Assembly (NCBI GenBank): GCA_036971475.1
Contig: JBAIZL010000005.1
Coordinates: 244,399,323-244,463,322, forward strand
Length of the DNA stretch: 64,000 bases
Reading direction: 5' to 3'
Origin: Prosapia bicincta
Lineage: Eukaryota; Arthropoda; Insecta; Hemiptera; Cercopidae
The notes below the pieces were generated by a model. It was not told the DNA's origin and did no database searches. It was given only the letters and a program-made list of their open reading frames with translations. The number at the start of each line of letters is the position of its first letter. Position 1 is the first letter of the stretch. The position numbers were made by a program, and so were the translations under genes. This document shows positions 26,190 to 37,803 of this stretch, one piece after another.

Positions 26190-26650
26190 ATTATGACTTT
26201 TTTGTTCTTCTAGATATTGTTATGGTAATGAATTACAATATATACTCGTTACTGGAATTACTCATTTACCTAAACATGTAATTTGTTTGGTGGAATATTT
26301 TAACGTTGTTAGTAATGGATGATATTAAAATTCATGAATTTTTTGTTCATCTAGATATTGTTATGCTGATGAATGACAATAAATACTCATTACTGGAATT
26401 ACAAGTTAACTTAAACATTTAATTTGTTTGGTGGAATATTTTAACGTTTTTAATAATCGATGATTTTTAAACAGGTTTCGATTAAATTTATTTAAAATTC
26501 ATGAATTTTTTGTTCATCTGGATATTGTTATGGTAATGAATTACGATAGATACTCATTATTTGACATCACCTGTTACAATAAACATGTAATTTGTTTTGT
26601 AGAATATTTTAACGTATGTTATAATTTATTACAATTAGAAATGTTTCGAT
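26190..26650. repeat. Three tandem ~141-bp units
   Basis: Units start near 26198, 26339 and 26506. Each carries TTTTTTGTTC-TCT-GATATTGTTATG, then TGAAT-ACAAT/GAT-ATACTC, then AACAT-TAATTTGTTT-GT-GAATATTTTAACGT. The spacing is 141 then 167 bp, the latter from an extra ~26 bp between units 2 and 3. This looks like a small satellite-like array. Confidence 0.85.
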
Positions 26651-28052
26651 TAAGTTACACTGTCAAATTACAAATTTAATACTGAAAATTGTATTATCTC
26701 AATATTTGTAGTAGGTAATATGTTAACGAATATGCCTGTACTAGCATTATTAAATTTCACCTAGACATTCAATTACTAGCTATGAATTATTTATTGCTAA
26801 ATAATTGCTATAAAAACCTTGAAAAATTTTTTTGTTAATAAAATATTAATTGGGAGTGAATAATTTCATTGTTATAGTGTTTTGTGTGTGTGTGTGTGTG
26901 TGTGTGTCTATTGTGTTAAATAAATGCTCTTATGAGACATTTAGTCTGTAATTTAATAAAAACCTTACTGCTAATATATTGCCCTATTAATTTACATTAT
27001 TTACATCGTGAGATTTTTCAAGTTTCAAATATTATTTAGAACATTTTTACAATATTGGACAGTTTAGGTAATTAAATAATTGTTTTTATTCCGAAGGAAA
27101 AGAATGGAGTTCTTGAAATTACCTATTGCTGGTTTCTTTTTAAAACTCTTTGTATTAGGACGTTCTTGATTTATAATGCTGCTAAAAAGACATATTTACA
27201 GCACATGTTTCAATCAATTGGAATTTTATTGATCTTCTGATCTAGACACATTTCTCTTCCTGAAGATCTAATTTCTTACAATGACGTCTTACATTTTTCA
27301 ACCACCCGATAATTTGTTTAACTTTCCAAAATCTAATTTAATACTTTAAATTCAATTAAATCGACCACCCAAGCTCTATATAAAGGTAATAAATAGTAGG
27401 GGATATATTTCTGACTCCAGGGTTAAAGCGAGCCTTAAATTCATACGATGTTTATATTAATAATTCCATAAAGTTTTAAACAGTATAAAATGAGTGGCAT
27501 GAGTTGCCCAAGGCTGTGTGTTATTTATCTGCTAAGGCCGGTGGCCTGGGCTACTGTGTGCCTTGGCCCAGTATGTGGTCTATCAAAATTGGGTACGCTT
27601 AATTAAAGGGGACTGTATTAGAAAGGGTGTGGGGGGGAATATATGACGATAGGCTAGAGGTTGGGTGTCTATTGAGTTCTTGCAATGATTAAAGTTTACA
27701 TTTTATAATTTACCTTTAAACTGTTAACATTATTTTTAAAGTGAAATAAACTCATAATTTATCAAATAAGCTCTTTATCACATGTTTTTTTAATAACAAA
27801 TATTTTTTTTTATAAGAGAAAACTAATAACATATTTTGGAAAGTTTCCAAAATCACGTTATTACAAAATCACGTTTATCACGTGTAGTAAGAAATGAACG
27901 CATGAAGGTACATATTGTAGATGTTGTAACGTTTTTTTTTTTTAATTACCCCCAAACCGCCGATAAACCAGGCAAAAGGTTTCATTAGTCGCCACCGAGG
28001 GCAGCATATTCCGGGCTCCGTTTATTATCAGCTGTTCTCTAAATAGGCCTAC
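26651..28052. other. AT-rich DNA with (GT)n and a GC-rich stem
   Basis: Contains a (GT)12 tract at 26883-26907 and a GC-rich inverted repeat at about 27507-27577, where GCCCAAGGC opposes GCCTTGGCC with a second GGCC/GGCC pair inside. No gene recognised. Confidence 0.5.
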
Positions 28053-28282
28053 TTGATTTTTCCGGTATTTCTAAATTTAAATAGCAAGTCAAGTAAGGAG
28101 TCGAATAAGGAAAGCCAAAGGGTACGTGTCGTAAGGGACCAGGCAGGAATAGTGCGTGTTGTAAGGGAAAAAACCAGTGCTAACGGTGGCCAGGAACCAA
28201 TTTCTGATCGATCGGATTTACCCCCAAGGAATCCAGCTACGGAAGTAGAATACTCTTATATCTAAATACAACGACACAAAAG
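28053..28282 (+). CDS. Possible exon ending in a strong splice donor
   Basis: A 70-codon plus frame (28053-28265) rich in charged residues (SKESNKESQRVRVVRDQ and onward) with mixed base composition. Seventeen bases after its stop, AAAAG|GTAAGC at 28282/28283 matches the donor consensus. The frame closes before the donor, so if real it would be a 5' leader or a non-coding exon. The protein is not recognised. Low support. Confidence 0.15.
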
Positions 28283-28917
28283 GTAAGCATTCAATAATTT
28301 AAATTTATAGATATAACCTCTATTATAAGTATACGCTCCGGTCACGGCACGAGGAAGGCTATTTGTTCAAATTACCTTCGTGGGGTGGGACTTTCTAATC
28401 TTTATATTGGGGCATAATTCCGTAATTTAGCCTTCCTATGACGCGGCGGTGTGATAATAAGAAGCATTGAAAATACAAAAGGGTTTTTCTTCGTAAAATA
28501 ATGCATATGTTGGGTAATGTATACACACATTATGGTGCTAGATCTGCATTTCAACTCTTTAGGCCAGGGATGTCCAACTGGCGGCCCACGGGCGGCATGC
28601 GTACTGTCATGCAAGTTTTCACGGCCCACGAAATCCTATTTGACAAAAGCATATCAGAAAATCACCTGAAATGCCTTTATTTTGACAGGGATCTAATAAT
28701 GTAATGGAAAAAACGTATACCAAACACAACAGTTATAATTAAAATATTTACTCATATTTTGAGGTACAGCAGACGGTCCGAATTTTAACTTCTCAGTGAA
28801 GCAGGAAAAACACAATGCTGTGGTAATCAATCACCTGTCGTTTTGTGATTTTAGTGACCACGCCCACACGATAGTTTTTAAATTTCTTTTGTTAGGTTTG
28901 TCGCTAGTCTATGGTTT

Positions 28918-29295
28918 GTGTTGAACTTTGGTACCGGTACAATAATGAGTAGGGGATCGGTAAAACGTAAAATTTATAGCGAAAACAGGATTTACAAGGA
29001 AAGTTGGGCTAGTGATTACTTGATTGTTAACAATGATAGAAAACTACAGTGTTTGGTGTGCATGAAAGTTGTGTCAGCACCTAAGGAATATAATGTGAGA
29101 AGACATTACTCAACAATGCATGACAATAAGTATGATACATATACAGACTAGAGTCGGCGTACATTAGTTGCAGATTTGAAGAAGAAGCTTAAACATCAAA
29201 CAGATACGCTTAGTAAAATATCGCATTCCCAAACGTATTCACAGTTTGAATCTTATGCCGCATCTCTAGAGCTGGCCAGGGCAAGAGAAGGCTCA
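28918..29295 (+). pseudogene. hAT transposase N-terminus with BED zinc finger
   Basis: A 77-codon frame starting in a likely upstream leader; the probable true start is the internal Met at residue 10 (MSRGSVKRK). Residues C45, C48, H63 and H68 give the C-x2-C-x14-H-x4-H pattern of a BED DNA-binding finger, and the flanking ...KESWASDYL and RRHYSTMH words are typical of GTF2I/ZBED-type hAT transposases. A TAG follows at 29149-29151; reading through it, the same frame continues about 47 codons (SRRTLVADLKKKL..., ending SLELARAREGS), the usual linker after the finger, before a stop near 29297 at the deletion edge. The catalytic domain should follow but is absent. Confidence 0.8.
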
Positions 29296-29319
29296 TGATA
29301 TTTTTAAATTACTTACTAA

Positions 29320-29547
29320 AGGGAAATCCCAAACTTGCAAGATTTCGGACAAGAAATGTCATCAATGTTTGGAAGTACATAAATATGTGAAACTGTGTTT
29401 TAGTCTATGAATTTTATAAAAACCCAAAATAGAAACAAGCTCTCTGATGTATCTCTACTTCATCTCATGGCGATGGCTACAGCCGAACTAGGAGTGGATA
29501 TTCGTTCTTTATTGGATGCAGCTGATCGACCACAATGTTCACACTAA
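29320..29547 (+). pseudogene. hAT transposase C-terminal dimerisation remnant
   Basis: Reads ...IPNLQDFGQEMSSMFGST, then a stop where Y is expected, ICETVF, then a stop, then SMNFIKTQNRNKLSD through the LGVDIRSLLDAADRPQCSH end. This matches the hATC region (SMFGSTYxCExxFSxMN...KSRLSDxxL...). The two in-frame stops, and a stop just upstream at 29317, show it is dead. It ends at the natural C-terminus, about 250 bp before the right inverted repeat. Confidence 0.8.
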
Positions 29548-30389
29548 AATAATATATATTTGTATTCTCATTTCAGTGTTTGTGTTGATAAAACTATTTT
29601 TTCTGTAGTGTTTCTTGTTTGTGTAAAACAAACACCTGAGTCTTGAGAAAGACAACGACTAATAATTTCTTTTTTAGTTTTTACTTTATTTGAGCACCTA
29701 ACGCTATTTTAAATTTAAATTTAAGTATAACTATGTGGCCCGCGACCACGCTAGAGTTCAATTTTGGCTCTCTAGGCTTTGGAAATTGGACATCCCTGCT
29801 TTAGACGATAGTGTTATATAATGTCTCGGAGAAGATTAATTGTTTAATGCTTAAAGCAGATGAAGTATATGAGACGAAACTTCATAAATACCAAATAGAT
29901 TTATATAAGCACTACTCGACAAAAAACTAAACAATTGGTAACGGGAAATTCAACCATTGTGATAGTAGAATCATACACTAGGAACTACAGCGAACACAAG
30001 ATAGGAGCAAGTACGGGAAATACCCATACTTAAAAAGGAAGAAGGAAGTACGGTAACATAAAGTGCATATTTACTTCAAATATCTAGGTCTCAAAATAAG
30101 CTTTCTCAGCTGTTATTTGTTCTAGTCTTAAAGCAATCTACCAGTTTGACTGTAATGGGCTGAAAAGGCTAGGTTAGGATTGTGAGTATAGGTAACTCAT
30201 GGTAGGATGTAAGCTAGATATCAAGGGTTTACTTGTGCAGGAGGGTATGCCTGAAGTAGGTATATTCTGTCAGGGTATTAGGTGGTTCCTATCTATTTAT
30301 ACCCCTTTTGCTGCAGTCGGACTAAGGTGAGGAGGTGACACAGGTATCAGGTGTTGTGTGTTTCTATTGGCTATATTAGTAAAACGGAA

Positions 30390-30457
30390 AAGGTTGAAGT
30401 CTTCGAAACGTGTAAACTCTATTGCTGATAATTAGGTTGAAGTCTTCGAAACGTGTA
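30390..30457 (+). repeat. Two direct copies of a GAAGTCTTCGAAACG word
   Basis: AGGTTGAAGTCTTCGAAACGTGTA at 30390-30413 recurs at 30434-30457. It contains a GAAG/CTTC mini-stem followed by GAAACG, the same style as the retroelement-end hairpins elsewhere in the window. Confidence 0.6.
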
Positions 30458-30548
30458 TCTATAAACGTCCGCTATTGAGCTATTGGAGCGGTTTCGTTAC
30501 CAACGACGAATAATGTGTCGAGGGATAAATAAAGGGTGAAATTAAAAT

Positions 30549-30795
30549 TTACGTAATGTGAGGTACAGAAAACTTAAAACTCTTTGGCTGATAATTCAGG
30601 TGAAAATTGACATTATCAGAGAACCTGGTAGGAGAAGTCACTCCTGGCTCTGAAACTTCCTTCCATGATTCATATTGTCTGTCATCAGCCCACGTATTAA
30701 GATATGCAGGAAATGAATTCAGAATAACTTTGTTGAGACGAAACGTTTGCCGCGGACAAGAACACATGGAAAAAGGTACAGTATACATTTATTGA
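30549..30795. other. Unrecognised block open on both strands
   Basis: The minus strand is open for 79 codons (30549-30788, with RQTFRLNKVILNSFPAYLN) and the plus strand for 62 (30607-30795, with SETSFHDSYCLSSAHVL). Base composition is less AT-rich than the neighbourhood, and possible plus-strand splice sites (ATTATCAG at 30618, AAAAG|GTACAG at 30775) bracket it. It could be an exon of an unknown gene or a repeat fragment. Confidence 0.25.
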
Positions 30796-31528
30796 CTTAA
30801 ACATTAGTAACATTAAATATAACTACACTTAACCTGATAATTTCGGTTTACCAATGCAATATTTTAATACGTTGGAGTTCCTCTTTCTTTCTAGGTAAAT
30901 ATTTTTTGTACAGTTTACAAAATAATAACAATAATGTATTTGAGAATATTTCCCTGTGATCCTTATTTTTCTATTTGAAAAAAAATAACTGTTAACGTCT
31001 TTGAATAATAAATATTTGAGATTTTTATTAAGAACACCCATTACGAGAGCAAAGTCAACGGCATAATGAACGATTTTTTAATGAAGTCAAGTAGAAAGGT
31101 ACTAAATTATTGTCCAAATGGATCAAGAAGAAATGCAAAACAATAACCCTAGTAACAATAAATATTTAATTAAATGATAATTAAATAAAAATTTTGATAT
31201 TTCATTTAACTAAAAATTGAATTTCATTTTTAAATTTCAAATAAATAAAACTGAATATTAATTGTCTTATAAAAATGCTTTTGTCTTAGGGACTCATGAT
31301 ACGTGCCCGAAACTTCTTAGTTTTAATTAAGTTGTTGCGACATTCTTTAGAGGTAACTTAATAATGCCAGTTTACTTTTAAACAATGATACTCAAAAATA
31401 TCTATCAACTGTCAAAAAACTTATAAAACCATATCTAGGGAAAATACTAATGCATTTCAGTAGGCACATGTGAAGCATTCGCACTATAATTAAACTATTC
31501 AATTCATATTCTTCTTAAATTCTCTAAA

Positions 31529-31852
31529 TTATGTTTGCTTTAATAATGGACAGTCAGAATCTACTCCAAGCGTAAGACGATCCTTTCTTCCATCAGGCGA
31601 CACGCAAGAATAGCATATCTCGCCGAGAAGGGTCCTGAGGACAATGCGAAACAAGCCTTCGCTTTTGTACGGTTGTGACATTTGTATCACAATGCTGGAA
31701 GAGTGCTTGGCTTTATGCAAGTCACTCACAGTGTTTTTATAATGCAAGAATAATTTTGTGTCGAGTATTGTTTCTCGTGCTTTTGGCCCACTTAGGTTCG
31801 TACGCAACGCTTTGTGCCAGTCTTTGCTTACACTTTCCTTTGAGGACCACAA
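31529..31852 (-). CDS. Unrecognised 107-codon open frame
   Basis: It starts MWSSKESVSKDWHKALRTNL and ends GVDSDCPLLKQT. It has balanced composition and few low-complexity stretches, which makes it stand out. It has no known domain, signal peptide or membrane segment. The TTTAGCAG just upstream on the minus strand could be a splice acceptor. It may be an exon, an old transposon piece, or chance. Confidence 0.2.
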   Translation of the reverse strand: MWSSKESVSKDWHKALRTNLSGPKARETILDTKLFLHYKNTVSDLHKAKHSSSIVIQMSQPYKSEGLFRIVLRTLLGEICYSCVSPDGRKDRLTLGVDSDCPLLKQT

Positions 31853-32124
31853 TGGTACAGTCTGCTAAAGACGGACATTCCGTTCCCGAATATAGGTATG
31901 TGTTTTCTGGAGGCTGGTTACATGAAAAGTGAATATTTTTTCACATCCTGACAGACTGATTTTCACAATCTATCACAAAAGATTACAAATATTAACTTAT
32001 TTTAATATTTATGATATTATCTGTAAATATTTTTCCCATCACTCAACTTTACAAGTTGTCTAAAAAGCGCACAGTTGTGCCAAAAAGGGAAACAGGGTAT
32101 TTACAAAAAATAAGATTGCTTGTA

Positions 32125-32275
32125 ATTATCTTAAATTCACTGAATAAACTATAAATAATTATTGCATAACTGAGTGAATCTTCTAGAACTTACTTGCTGA
32201 GGCGTTTCGAACTATTATTTCGAAACGTGCCAGCAAGTGAGTTCTAGAGTATTCACTCAGTTATCCATTATTTAC
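32125..32275. mobile_element. Palindromic PLE terminal sequence
   Basis: Arms of about 45 bp (TAACTGAGTGAAT...CTAGAACTTACTTGCTG...CGTTTCGAA, 32167-32212) face each other across a 7-bp centre; the mirror arm ends near 32265. The minus-strand half (32125-32215) aligns with the outer end of the PLE piece at 61870-61970: GCAAGTAA...ATTCACT-AGTTA, then TTCAGTGAATT-AAGAT-ATTACA. So this is the end of the same PLE family, doubled as a palindrome with no coding part. Confidence 0.65.
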
Positions 32276-34490
32276 TTATAGTAAAAAATAAAATATGTTC
32301 TATACTTAAATCTGTAATAACACAACCCACAACTCCTAACCAAAGATTAAATCGATGCAATATTTACTCTTAACTTGATTGTAATTTAGTTTTACGATAT
32401 TTCTTTTACCATAAATGAATCACCTTTGCCTTTTCCTTCTGAAATAAGCAACCTTTTATTACAAATATAGACTTAATAATGCTGAGAAAAAATCATAATA
32501 AATGTGTAAAATTCCTTTCATTCATTTATCTGTTGGGGTCGTCTATCAAGCAGAAATTCAAAGTCCTATTTTACCAATGGGAAAAAACACAAGATACTTA
32601 AACAAAACGATATATTTTAAATATAATTTTGTAATAATTAAAGTCACTTCTAAGATAATTTAAAATCGGTGTAAAAATGCCATCAAAATAAAGTTTATCT
32701 ACTATTTAATTTGAAAATAAATGTTGATTGTAATTTAGTTCAATAATATATCATTTGTTATTTTCCACCCAGTGCAACATCTTTATCAAATTATCAATTT
32801 TTCCACAATTTTCAAAATAAGAAAACATTGATTATTTTGGACAGGTTGATTAAACAAATTTAGATTTACAAGTAATGGCAAACACAAATAAAATTGACAG
32901 TGTAACAAAGGGTGCAATATAAAGTCGCACAGACAATGAACAAATGAGGCAATTTAAACGTTACAACATAAAAAGAAATAAAGCTTGATGAAATGACACT
33001 ATAACTTTTACAAGACAATAGACAGAACGTTGAACACTCCTGTTGGTAATATGGCACCGATAATTTACCTGTAATCGGTAATTATTCAGCCATCCATGTT
33101 TCCCACATTGTCATACTAACCCACGTCCCTTAGCTTGGGTGGAGTAAAGGAAAACAATATTTTGATCTGAGTACACGCTTCTTTAGACCACCCAAGTTCT
33201 GGAAATGATGCATCACTCTGTCCATCCCTACAGGGGGCGCTTTATTGTTCCATATTCCAATTAATAGCTATTGGCATTCATCTATTTTAGATGAAAATTA
33301 ATGGACGACCGAACCTTTGAAACAAAATCATCAAAACGTAAGCCGTCGTAAAACACGTCATTTTTGACGTACTACTAATTATTTAGAATGTGTTGTATCG
33401 TAGGAAACGACTATTTGCATGAACAATAGACGAACCTGCGGGGGTGGGTCGTAATTCGATTAGTTTCAATCTAAACATCATGCTGAGACCCGAGCCTGCT
33501 CCATGGCTGACTAATCAAGTACAAATTGTATTAATACGAATCCCAATGATATATGTTGTGCGTTTCGAAAGCAACTAAACCCTTTTATGTTACTTCCTCC
33601 CATTGTTTTAGGACAATGCCGAAAGAAACGTTGAAATAAAAAAACATAAACATATTTAGAAACCTCTTTCTACACTACGTTCGAATCTCCATCTCAATGA
33701 ATATTTCCATCTTTCGGGTGTTAGTTTTTGTAACCAATTAGGCCTACTTATTTTGTTCCATCAGACGATTATTCACGGATCATCCAATAGCTTTCCTTCA
33801 TGCTTGATTCAGTTTATCTCAGCGTAGTGCTGACATATTCTTAAAACATATCTAAAGTTTACTGATAAAGAATAAAAACGTCTGCAATGAATCAAGTCAA
33901 AGGGACCTATTTGCATATATTATAAACAATCCTAGCGGCTGTTTTAATAAAATTCATTAAATCTAAAAGTAGTATATTCTATACAATGATATACTGACTT
34001 ATTTTATTACAAATATTGTAAACATTTCTTGCAATAGTTTTTATATTGAAATAAAATGTACTTACATAAAAATTGCACGAAAAGCAAATCTTAATTATTT
34101 GTAAATTTATGTAAATTTTAGAGCATTGGAGTATAAGAGTGAAGAGGAGTATATAAACTTCAGTTTATCTACCCTAAAGATGGCTGTAAAACGTTTCGTA
34201 AAAATGATTTTAACGTTTTGTGTGTTCATGATATCATACTCGCGAATTATCTAGTATAGCTGATCACGTGTAAAATGTTAAGGGAGTTACATCGAAACAA
34301 ATGCATGATTCTGCTGCTCCGGCCATGAAAGGTTGTCTAACGAAGACACCCATTATCCTCTAAAAGGAATTAGGGCTTTAGATAGAAATTCATCAACAAT
34401 ATCTAATTAATAAGCAGTAATTTGACTTTTAGGATTAAAACTATCATTTGCCATATGTATTTAAATTTTCGATAAATTTTTGATTTATTT

Positions 34491-34494
<4 letters not shown>
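32276..34494. other. No recognised gene
   Basis: Near 33604-33648, GGACAATGCCGAAAGAAACG followed by TTGAAATAAAAAAACA looks like another retroelement end. The block 33100-33530 is GC-richer and unidentified. A GTTCGAATCTCC word at 33680 lacks a matching box A. Confidence 0.4.

Positions 34495-34549
<55 letters not shown>
34495..34549. repeat. (AT)n microsatellite
   Basis: Pure AT dinucleotide run. Confidence 0.95.
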
Positions 34550-34552
<3 letters not shown>

Positions 34553-36249
34553 ATACCCTAACTTATTTAAATGTTTATTCCTTAAGTTATATATTTAATT
34601 ACCTTACCTTTCTGTAGTCACACCTTCAGGTTTCAAAATAATTAACAATAATATAAACTTAACAACTTATATTTATTTATCAGACATACAATTATTACAA
34701 CTTAACCCAAATTATATTAATATAATGCAGTGACAATGATTGATTGCTTAACTAATTCTACAATTACTAAAATGTTAGACTCTTGAGGCTTTAGGATTTT
34801 AATACAATAAAGTTTAATATTTAAGGTGTTAATTTGCTCTTTCCCTGGGGTCGTTATTACGGGATCTTCTGTAAATTAGAATGGTGAAAAAAACTACATT
34901 ATTTTTTATAAATACAACGAAATTAAATTGGTTCTGACTTTACTAATTTATAAAGTTTGATTGATTAAAATTAATGTAAAAAAGATAGTACTTATTGGCG
35001 AGTCCCTGGAATCCTGAGCGTTGCGTTAACTGCTTTACTGCACTTTTACACAAAAATAACTTACTTCCCTAATTGCTGTAAATCTGCCTAATTCATTCAC
35101 GTCGCACTTTTAAAATTGTTCACGTAACTAACTAACAATTCCCCTAACTGTTCTAAACAAATTTACCCTTTTCAAACATTTTTACATCTCCCCTCCAACA
35201 AATACGTCTGCAATCTCCTGAAGTTCCTCCAAAACTCCGTCTCTTCCCGATGATTTAAGTTTTTAAGAACCAGCATAATATCCCCCTTTACGTATTTAAG
35301 TTATTTCGGTGATTCACGTCCCTTTTACAGATATTTCCAAACGGTACAATGTTACTTGCCCAGGTTATTTTGGTCACTTGGAATTATTTTTTAAATAGGT
35401 TTCCCACAGCACAGGATTATGACTAGAACACAGGATATGAATAGAACAATGGCTAAGCCTTCTTTGTCGGTACATTCGTAAATTACCTTTATCTTGGTCA
35501 TTCCTTTCTTAATATTTCTACAGGTTAATATTATTACTACTAAAATTATTATATTAGCCTCATACCTTTATGTTATAATATTTAAACTCAGGTGTTTATA
35601 ATGAGATAATTGAACGGAGTGTACAAAAGTGCAAAATAGCAAGTATCTTACACCTAATGTAAGTTCTAAAACGGAGTATTTTCTCGAATTTCAATCAATT
35701 TGAATACCTACGGAGCCTGAGTCACTGTTGTATCGATACAATTTTAATATAGATACAACGAATTGATCATATAGGAATAAATATACTTAATTCAAGAGAT
35801 TCTTGGTCACTGATTCGTATTCTCATCCACTTTGTTACTCAAACTTTGACTTTATGATTGTGCTGAACCAAAACGTATTAAAATGTATTATGATACTAAT
35901 ATTATCGTTATGTTACAGATATTAAACAGCTGATCTCTACTTGATCCATAAGCTTCATCTGTTCCCACCCAGAAACCGTTATGTATAAAATCTGGTTATG
36001 TCCACTGGTTATCTGGTTTTGTTATTCAGTTTGAATATTGGAAAAAGGTTTAAGCAAACAAATTAAAAACACAACTTGCAATATCCATTCAATATCGCAA
36101 TTCATGTGCCTCAACGTTGTGAGACGGGTATGTCTCAACAATACTAGCTTTATTAGTTTTGGCTTTAAGTTGATTCTTAGAAGGCTAGTCACATTTTCCA
36201 GAACCATTTTACTTGTTAAGAATTTTTCCAAGAAAATTTCAACCATAAA
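34550..36249. other. AT-rich DNA, no recognised gene
   Basis: Overlapping 74-77 codon frames at 36022-36271 on opposite strands are antisense to each other and unrecognised. Confidence 0.45.
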
Positions 36250-36780
36250 ATCAAGAGAAGGTTTTCATTGAATTTAATAATTTACAAAAAGTTCTAATCT
36301 CAATTATTATTTAAAAATTATTTTTTTCATTATTTCAAAAAATTAATTTTGTGGATACTTTTGAAATAGCAATAGATATTTTTCGAAAAGAAAATTCAGA
36401 AAAAACTTCTGACTTTGAGCTAAAGGTTTCGAAATCGCTGTTAATATTCAACTCCTAATCTCCCTCAGTGGTCCTCCGTTGGGCGTTAACTTACCAGAAT
36501 GAACTATATAATCAAGAGAAACTTTTTATTGAATTTAATAACTTACAAAAAGTACTATTGATAATTATTATTTTAAAATTGTTTAAAAAATTATTCAAAA
36601 AAGTATTTTTGTAGGTAGTTTTGAAACAAGGGTACATATTTTTTTCGAAAAGGTGATAAGAGCCTTTCCATTCCTTGTAAAAAAAAATAGTTCATTTTTC
36701 GGTATTTTACCTAGAAAGTTTGAAATATGTAATAAAAAGAAGGTTTTTAATAAATTTAATAGAGAAATTTGGTTTTAATA
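36250..36780. repeat. Tandem repeat of ~262 bp, two copies plus a partial
   Basis: 36250-36400 and 36512-36660 share ATCAAGAGAA-CTTTT-ATTGAATTT, then ACAAAAAGT-CTA, then TTTTGTGGATAC/TAGTTTTGAAA and ATATTTTTTTCGAAAAG. A third partial start is at about 36722 (AGAAGGTTTTTAATAAATTTAATA). Confidence 0.7.
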
Positions 36781-36812
36781 ATGATTCGACTCCTTCTATT
36801 GGCTCACACTTC

Positions 36813-36930
<118 letters not shown>

Positions 36931-36971
36931 TCGTGATATTTCATGTTCTCCAATATTTTTGTCAGAGTGAT

Positions 36972-36995
36972 TCGATAATGGTCAAGTGACCGAAA
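36972..36995 (+). ncRNA. Weak hammerhead-like hairpin
   Basis: TCGATAA, TG, stem GTC, loop AAGT, stem GAC, C, GAAA. Same layout as the stronger copies, but the CTGADGA part is degenerate (four of seven bases). It lies at the left of a (TA)n-bracketed cassette. Confidence 0.2.
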
Positions 36996-37159
36996 GGTGC
37001 CTCATCACACAAGGTAAAATTATTGCACTTTGTGGTGGAAAAAAATTATTTACAAGTAATAATAACAGCTTCATATATATAGTATCTTGTACAGATTTTC
37101 AGTCCCTAATCAAATACGTTTTCATTTTTCCAATTAAGTTCAAATACATTTTAACTTGC

Positions 37160-37644
37160 AGTGAATGACAATTGATGTCGACACAGTTTTTTCAAATATC
37201 TATTCAATAATTAAATTATTATAATTTGACGGGTTGAAGTCGGTTTCGAACTGAGTACTTTCAGGTCCGAGGTCTAGCGCTTTAGCACAAAACTGTTCCA
37301 TAGCTAAAATACTTTTCAAAGATGTATATGAATTTTTCATTAGGTTGTCGTCGAAACCTCCATTCCACAACCTTAATTTGTTGCCCTGGTTACCACACAA
37401 TATCATATATAACGCTCTAGGATTAAAAATTAATGAAAAGAATAAAATAAACAAACAAACTGGATCAACGGTATCAAACCTTGCTTCACAAACGGACATT
37501 GCGAAAGGAAAGGGAAAAGAAACTAAAACACAATACAAGCGACGGAAAAATACGAAACCGTAGAAATAGTAACAAAGAAAAATAATAGTCCAACACCATA
37601 CATAGAATGGGAAATGGAAAATTGTTAGGAAATTTACTTTCTAT

Positions 37645-37705
<61 letters not shown>

Positions 37706-37740
37706 TGTAATTATAAAAAAACTATAATACAATTTTTCAA
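37160..37740 (-). mobile_element. tRNA-related SINE-like repeat, copy 2
   Basis: Aligned with 22160-22600. The minus strand at 37215-37285 carries AGTTCGAAACC (box B-like) and a poorer box A (TTGTGCTAAAGCG). Compared with copy 1, this copy has an extra ~130 bp in the middle and an internal (AT)n at 37646-37700, which interrupts sequence that is continuous in copy 1. Confidence 0.5.
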
Positions 37741-37763
37741 TAATAATTTAAGTAGGGTTATAC

Positions 37764-37801
<38 letters not shown>
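37646..37801. repeat. Two (AT)n microsatellites
   Basis: Pure AT at 37646-37700 and 37770-37801, separated by 69 bp that still align with the right end of the SINE-like repeat. Confidence 0.95.

Positions 37802-37803
<2 letters not shown>

Larger units (their letters stand above)
28565..29798 (+). mobile_element. Internally deleted hAT transposon
   Basis: The ends are a perfect 13-bp inverted repeat (CAGGGATGTCCAA at 28565 and its complement ending at 29798). The flanks 28557-28564 (CTTTAGGC) and 29799-29806 (CTTTAGAC) form an 8-bp target duplication with one mismatch, the hAT hallmark. Inside are a BED zinc finger reading frame (28918-29151) and the hAT C-terminal dimerisation end (about 29320-29547), with the whole catalytic RNase H-like middle missing. 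The protein parts resemble the hAT group related to GTF2I-repeat/ZBED-type proteins. The element cannot encode a transposase, but its ends could still be mobilised by a relative. Confidence 0.9.
29807..32124. other. AT-rich DNA with short repeats and unrecognised open frames
   Basis: Holds a direct repeat of AGGTTGAAGTCTTCGAAAC (30390 and 30434, 44 bp apart), a GC-richer open block at 30600-30790 and a 107-codon minus frame at 31529-31852. None of the latter two is identified; they are listed separately. Confidence 0.4.

Noticed and set aside
33675..33700. Box B-like GTTCGAATCTCC
   Set aside because: No matching box A at a suitable distance and no repeat partner.
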